Below are positions 59,982 to 63,095 of a DNA stretch of 63,095 bases, piece after piece. The DNA lies in the NCBI GenBank assembly GCA_017445405.1, contig JAFSUD010000083.1, forward strand, positions 1 through 63,095, given 5' to 3'. The notes beneath the pieces were generated by a model. It was given only the letters and a program-made list of their open reading frames with translations. It was not told where the DNA came from and ran no database searches. The first letter of the stretch is position 1, and each line of letters begins with the position of its first letter. Source of the DNA: Synergistaceae bacterium. Lineage in GTDB: Bacteria > Synergistota > Synergistia > Synergistales > Aminobacteriaceae. A program made the translations under genes and the position numbers.

Positions 59982-62090
59982 ATGGATAATACATACACAG
60001 ACATATTCACGTATAAAGTTCAGGAAGCATATTCCGGAGATGCCCTCAAGGGATTAGCCCGCATTCATCCCGACGACATGTCAGCTCTCGAACTCTCAGA
60101 AGGCGACCTCGTCGGCATAACAGGCCGAAGAATCACTACCGCCCGCATACGCACAGGCGACCGTGAAGTCGGACGAGGCATAATCCAGATTGACGGCCTC
60201 ATCAGGGAAAACGCCGGAGCATCTCTCGACGACACTATAACTATTGAGCCTAAGATTACTCACCACTTCGCAGGAAGCGTTACTCTCCAGCCTCTGGGTG
60301 ATGTCAAGCTCTCCACCAAAGAGAAGGACGAGACATACATTCTCTCGCTCCTTGAGGGTCATGCTGTCGTCTCAGGAGACAGAGTCCGCCTCAACCTCTT
60401 CGGCACAAGAGTCTGCGATTTTCAGGTAACAGCCACCACACCGGAGGGAATAGTCATCATCAACAGGTCAACGTACCTTAATCTGCTCAAGCCCAGCGAG
60501 GCCAAGCATACCCATAAAGTTACGTATGAAGACATCGGAGGATTAGGCAGTCAGATCCGCAAGGTCAGAGAGATGATCGAGCTGCCTTTACGTTTCCCGC
60601 AGGTGTTCGAGAGACTGGGCATTCAGCCGCCAAAGGGTGTATTGCTTTACGGCCCTCCAGGAACAGGCAAGACAGTAATAGCCCGAGCTGTAGCTAACGA
60701 GACCGATGCATGGTTCACGCACATATCAGGCCCGGAAATCATCGGCAAGTTCTACGGAGAGAGCGAAGAGAGATTACGCAACATCTTTGAGGAAGCGCAG
60801 GACAGAGCACCGTCAATCATCTTCATTGATGAGATTGACGCAATAGCTCCGAAGCGTGAGGACATGGGCGGAGAAAAACAGGTAGAGAGACGAGTCGTCG
60901 CGCAGCTCCTCGCACTGATGGACGGCCTCAAATCACGGGGGCAGTTAATCGTGATAGGTGCTACGAACATTCCCAACTCGTTAGACCCTGCACTCAGGAG
61001 ACCGGGACGCTTCGACCGCGAAATCTCTATCCCCGTCCCCGACAGAGCAGGACGACTTGAGATCCTCAAGATACACACCCGCGGAATGCCCTTAGCGCAT
61101 GATGTTGACCTTCAGAGAGTCGCGGACATGTCTCACGGATTCGTCGGAGCAGACCTCGAAGCCCTCGCCAAAGAAGCCGCAATGTCATGCGTCAGAGATA
61201 TTCTGCCTCACGTGAACCTGCATTCGGGAGAGATTCCGTATGAGCGGGTCGCCAGCCTCGAGGTAAGCATGAGGCACTTCATGAACGCGCTGCTCGAGAC
61301 CGAGCCGTCTGCTACACGCGAGGTGTTCGTCGAGATTCCTGATGTGTCGTGGCAGGACATCGGGGGGCTAGATGACATCAAGGCAGAACTTCATCACGCT
61401 GTTACTTGGCCGCTGAAGCACAGTGAATTGTTCGAGCGTTACGGCATACAGCCCACACGGGGAATACTCCTTCACGGCAGATCCGGCACAGGCAAGACGT
61501 TACTGGCTAAGGCTCTCGCTCACGAAAGCGGAGTCAACTTCATCAGCGTTCAGGCAGCTAACGTGTTATCGCGCTACTTGGGAGAGTCCGAGCGTGCACT
61601 CAAGGACATTTTCCGTGTCGCTAAACAGGCTGCACCGTCAATCATCTACTTTGACGAGATAGAGGCTCTCTTCCCTGACAGGAGCGGAGGGACTGGCTCA
61701 ATGTTCGCATCAACGGAGAGCAGACTCACGGGGCAGTTCTTGGCCGAGATGAGGGGCATTGAGGAGCTTAACGGCGTAACTGTCCTTGCGACAACAAACA
61801 GGCTCGAGCTTCTGGATAAATCGCTGCTCGTGCCGGGAATCTTTGACCTCAGAATCGAGCTGCCCATGCCCGACGTGAAAGCCCGTGATGAAATCTTCAG
61901 GATACTTCTGCGGAAAAAGCCCCTCGCTGACGATGTGAGTCTCTCTGAGCTTGCAGGAATGACGGATAACATGACCGGAGGAGATATTGCGCTTATCTGC
62001 AGACGTGCCGCAATGAACGCCCTCAAGAATGACCCCGAACACTTCATGCTGACACGGCAGGACTTCATGAAGGTGATTGCTCATGATTGA
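59982..62090 (+). CDS. Cdc48/VCP-like AAA+ ATPase with two AAA domains
   Basis: A 702-residue protein: an N-terminal Cdc48_N-type double-psi barrel (residues 10-100), then two AAA domains. D1 has Walker A GPPGTGKT near 224-231, IIFIDEIDAIAPKRED and the second-region RPGRFDREISIP with its arginine. D2 has GRSGTGKT near 499-506 and IIYFDEIEALFPDRSG, but LVPGIFDLRIELP replaces the conserved RPGRFD, so the usual Arg finger is missing. By family role it would unfold or disassemble protein complexes. No strong ribosome site is visible. The RluD-like gene overlaps it by 8 bases. Confidence 0.88.
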   Translation: MDNTYTDIFTYKVQEAYSGDALKGLARIHPDDMSALELSEGDLVGITGRRITTARIRTGDREVGRGIIQIDGLIRENAGASLDDTITIEPKITHHFAGSVTLQPLGDVKLSTKEKDETYILSLLEGHAVVSGDRVRLNLFGTRVCDFQVTATTPEGIVIINRSTYLNLLKPSEAKHTHKVTYEDIGGLGSQIRKVREMIELPLRFPQVFERLGIQPPKGVLLYGPPGTGKTVIARAVANETDAWFTHISGPEIIGKFYGESEERLRNIFEEAQDRAPSIIFIDEIDAIAPKREDMGGEKQVERRVVAQLLALMDGLKSRGQLIVIGATNIPNSLDPALRRPGRFDREISIPVPDRAGRLEILKIHTRGMPLAHDVDLQRVADMSHGFVGADLEALAKEAAMSCVRDILPHVNLHSGEIPYERVASLEVSMRHFMNALLETEPSATREVFVEIPDVSWQDIGGLDDIKAELHHAVTWPLKHSELFERYGIQPTRGILLHGRSGTGKTLLAKALAHESGVNFISVQAANVLSRYLGESERALKDIFRVAKQAAPSIIYFDEIEALFPDRSGGTGSMFASTESRLTGQFLAEMRGIEELNGVTVLATTNRLELLDKSLLVPGIFDLRIELPMPDVKARDEIFRILLRKKPLADDVSLSELAGMTDNMTGGDIALICRRAAMNALKNDPEHFMLTRQDFMKVIAHD

Positions 62091-63000
62091 TGTTGCTGCA
62101 ACTCACGACTACGAAAGGCTGGATACTTTTCTGGCGGAGATGCTAGACATAACCAGAACGAAAGCTCAGAAGTACATCAAGTTCTACAAGGCCGTTAAGA
62201 GAGTCCCGGCCTCGAAGGAGAAGCTGAAGCCGTCAACGAGTGTTCAGGCAGGGCAGAGATTCATTGTTGACCCGCCGGAGTCGCCGAACTTGAAGGCACT
62301 CAAGGCAGAGGACATTGCGTTTGATGTAGTCTATGAGGACGAGCACCTCATTGTGATTAACAAGCCTTCGGGACTCGTGGTTCATCCTGCGCCGGGCAAC
62401 TGGGAGCACACGCTCGTGAACGGCCTCGTCTACCGTTATCCTGAGATGCGGAAGATGGAGAACTTCATGCGCCCGGGAATAGTTCACCGTCTTGATTCGC
62501 CGACATCAGGGTTAATGATGGTCGCTCGGACTCAGGAAATGTATATTGCGCTGCAAAAATTGTTCAGTGAGCGCAAGGTCAGCAAGACATATTTAGCCCT
62601 CATGCACGGAGCACCGGAGAAACGTGAAGGGATACTCTCCGGCCCGCTTGACAGAGACCCCGATAACTTTATGCGCATGGTCGTGATCGAGGGAGGCAAG
62701 CCCTCGTTGACTGGCTATCGTGTGCTGTGGAGCATGAACGGGCATTCACTCACCGAGTGCAGGCTCTACACCGGAAGGATGCATCAGATCAGAGTGCACA
62801 TGTCGGCGTTAGGGTGTCCGCTTATCGGGGATACGATGTACGGAGCGCAGAATTTCGGGGACGAGTTCACGGGGAGGATATATCTTCATTCATGGAGGTT
62901 GGAGTTCGAGCATCCGGCAACAGGAGAGATGATGAAGTTCCGGCAGATTGTGCCTCATGATTTCAGGGGCATGATTGCTCGTATAAAGCTGGGGGCATGA
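62083..63000 (+). CDS. RluA/RluD-family pseudouridine synthase
   Basis: A 305-residue enzyme with an N-terminal S4-like RNA-binding region (RLDTFLAEMLDITRTKAQKY) and the RluD catalytic domain: VVYEDEHLIVINKPSGLVVHP, GIVHRLDSPTSGLMMVART with the catalytic Asp, and GRMHQIRVHMSALGCPLIGD. It would convert specific rRNA uridines to pseudouridine. ATG 62083 follows AGGTGA and lies within the ATPase 3' end, so the two are coupled. Confidence 0.9.
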   Translation: MIDVAATHDYERLDTFLAEMLDITRTKAQKYIKFYKAVKRVPASKEKLKPSTSVQAGQRFIVDPPESPNLKALKAEDIAFDVVYEDEHLIVINKPSGLVVHPAPGNWEHTLVNGLVYRYPEMRKMENFMRPGIVHRLDSPTSGLMMVARTQEMYIALQKLFSERKVSKTYLALMHGAPEKREGILSGPLDRDPDNFMRMVVIEGGKPSLTGYRVLWSMNGHSLTECRLYTGRMHQIRVHMSALGCPLIGDTMYGAQNFGDEFTGRIYLHSWRLEFEHPATGEMMKFRQIVPHDFRGMIARIKLGA

Positions 63001-63015
63001 CTCCCGGCTTTCTGC

Positions 63016-63021
63016 TATAAT
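63016..63021 (+). promoter_or_regulatory. Likely -10 box of the gene cut by the window end
   Basis: TATAAT on the plus strand, 29 bases before GTG 63050. The -35 region is not convincing. Confidence 0.4.
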
Positions 63022-63049
63022 GTGCAAAATTTTACGGAAGGAGCTTGAC

Positions 63050-63095
63050 GTGAAAGTGTTTAGTCTGTATCTACTTAACACACACACACACACAC
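63050..63095 (+). CDS. Start of an unknown gene running off the window
   Basis: GTG 63050 follows a strong GGAAGGAG. Only 15 codons are visible (VKVFSLYLLN, then Thr-His repeats from the AC tract), so no family can be assigned. Confidence 0.4.
   Translation, partial: MKVFSLYLLNTHTHT
63078..63095 (+). repeat. (AC)9 microsatellite at the window end
   Basis: Nine AC units running to the last base, nine codons into a new reading frame. The true length is unknown because the window stops here. Confidence 0.85.

Overview
The window is a bacterial chromosome segment, about half G+C, densely coded in short operons on both strands, and I read it as a member of the Synergistetes (Synergistaceae-like). 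The best evidence is two adjacent secreted proteins (32002-34035 and 34038-38312) that end in a Gly-rich stretch, GGGC, a membrane helix and a basic tail, which is the pattern of the Synergist-CTERM sorting domain. A DUF1659/DUF2922 small-gene pair fits but is not diagnostic. No rRNA, tRNA, CRISPR array, prophage or transposase gene was seen. Both ends of the window cut genes.

Layout. 1-5006 (+): end of a type I restriction specificity-like gene, a uridine-kinase-like nucleoside kinase, nagA and glf. 5003-6135 (-): a degenerate Mrr-like protein and cobU. 6179-8954 (+): a metal ABC importer and a YdjM-like membrane hydrolase. 9234-10806 (-): a small membrane protein and a secreted alpha/beta hydrolase. 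10925-14395 (+): a GtrA-like protein, adenine deaminase and a purine permease. 14529-17403 (+): the DUF1659/DUF2922 pair and type III glutamine synthetase, each behind a clear promoter. 17454-24367 (-): a surface-polysaccharide operon with a methyltransferase broken by TGA and a dehydrogenase holding a G12 tract. 24479-28358 (-): an antiporter, a diguanylate cyclase, a gate-domain membrane protein and cbiL. 28444-31667 (+): a small membrane protein, a HAD phosphatase and a YyaL-like protein. 31754-38312 (+): a structured leader RNA followed by the two Synergist-CTERM proteins. 38433-39900 (+): a DnaJ-like protein and pgsA. 39952-42207 (-): a nucleotide-sugar 4,6-dehydratase and a small protein. 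42308-47733 (+): dnaX and dnaE. 47760-48678 (+): a duplicated toxin-antitoxin locus. 48702-59581 (+): pyk, cdaA, cdaR, a 21-repeat Sel1 protein, glmM, galU and a Gfo/Idh/MocA oxidoreductase. 59598-59937: a hairpin-rich gap with a 34-codon gene. 59982-63000 (+): a two-domain Cdc48-like ATPase and an RluD-like pseudouridine synthase. The window ends in an (AC)9 tract inside a newly started gene.

How the genes fit together. Cell-envelope supply is a strong theme: nagA, glf, glmM, galU, the 4,6-dehydratase and the polysaccharide operon make or recycle nucleotide sugars, and the Synergist-CTERM proteins are surface products. Cyclic dinucleotide signalling is represented by the c-di-AMP genes cdaA/cdaR, translationally coupled to pyruvate kinase, and by one GGDEF protein. 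Cobalamin genes are scattered (cobU, cbiL). Purine salvage is represented by ade and its neighbouring permease.

The most striking structural feature is a recurrent kind of tandem duplication. At seven separate places the 3' end of a gene, sometimes with the 5' end of its neighbour, is repeated next to the original: cobU (88 bp), ydjM-like (four copies), alpha/beta hydrolase (72 bp), cbiL (three copies), dnaX/dnaE (249 bp), the toxin-antitoxin locus (390 bp) and galU/oxidoreductase (164 bp). The copies have diverged, so they are unlikely to be assembly errors, and several leave small open, partly chimeric reading frames. Together with the G12 tract and the (AC)9 tract, this suggests a genome prone to slippage and short tandem duplication.
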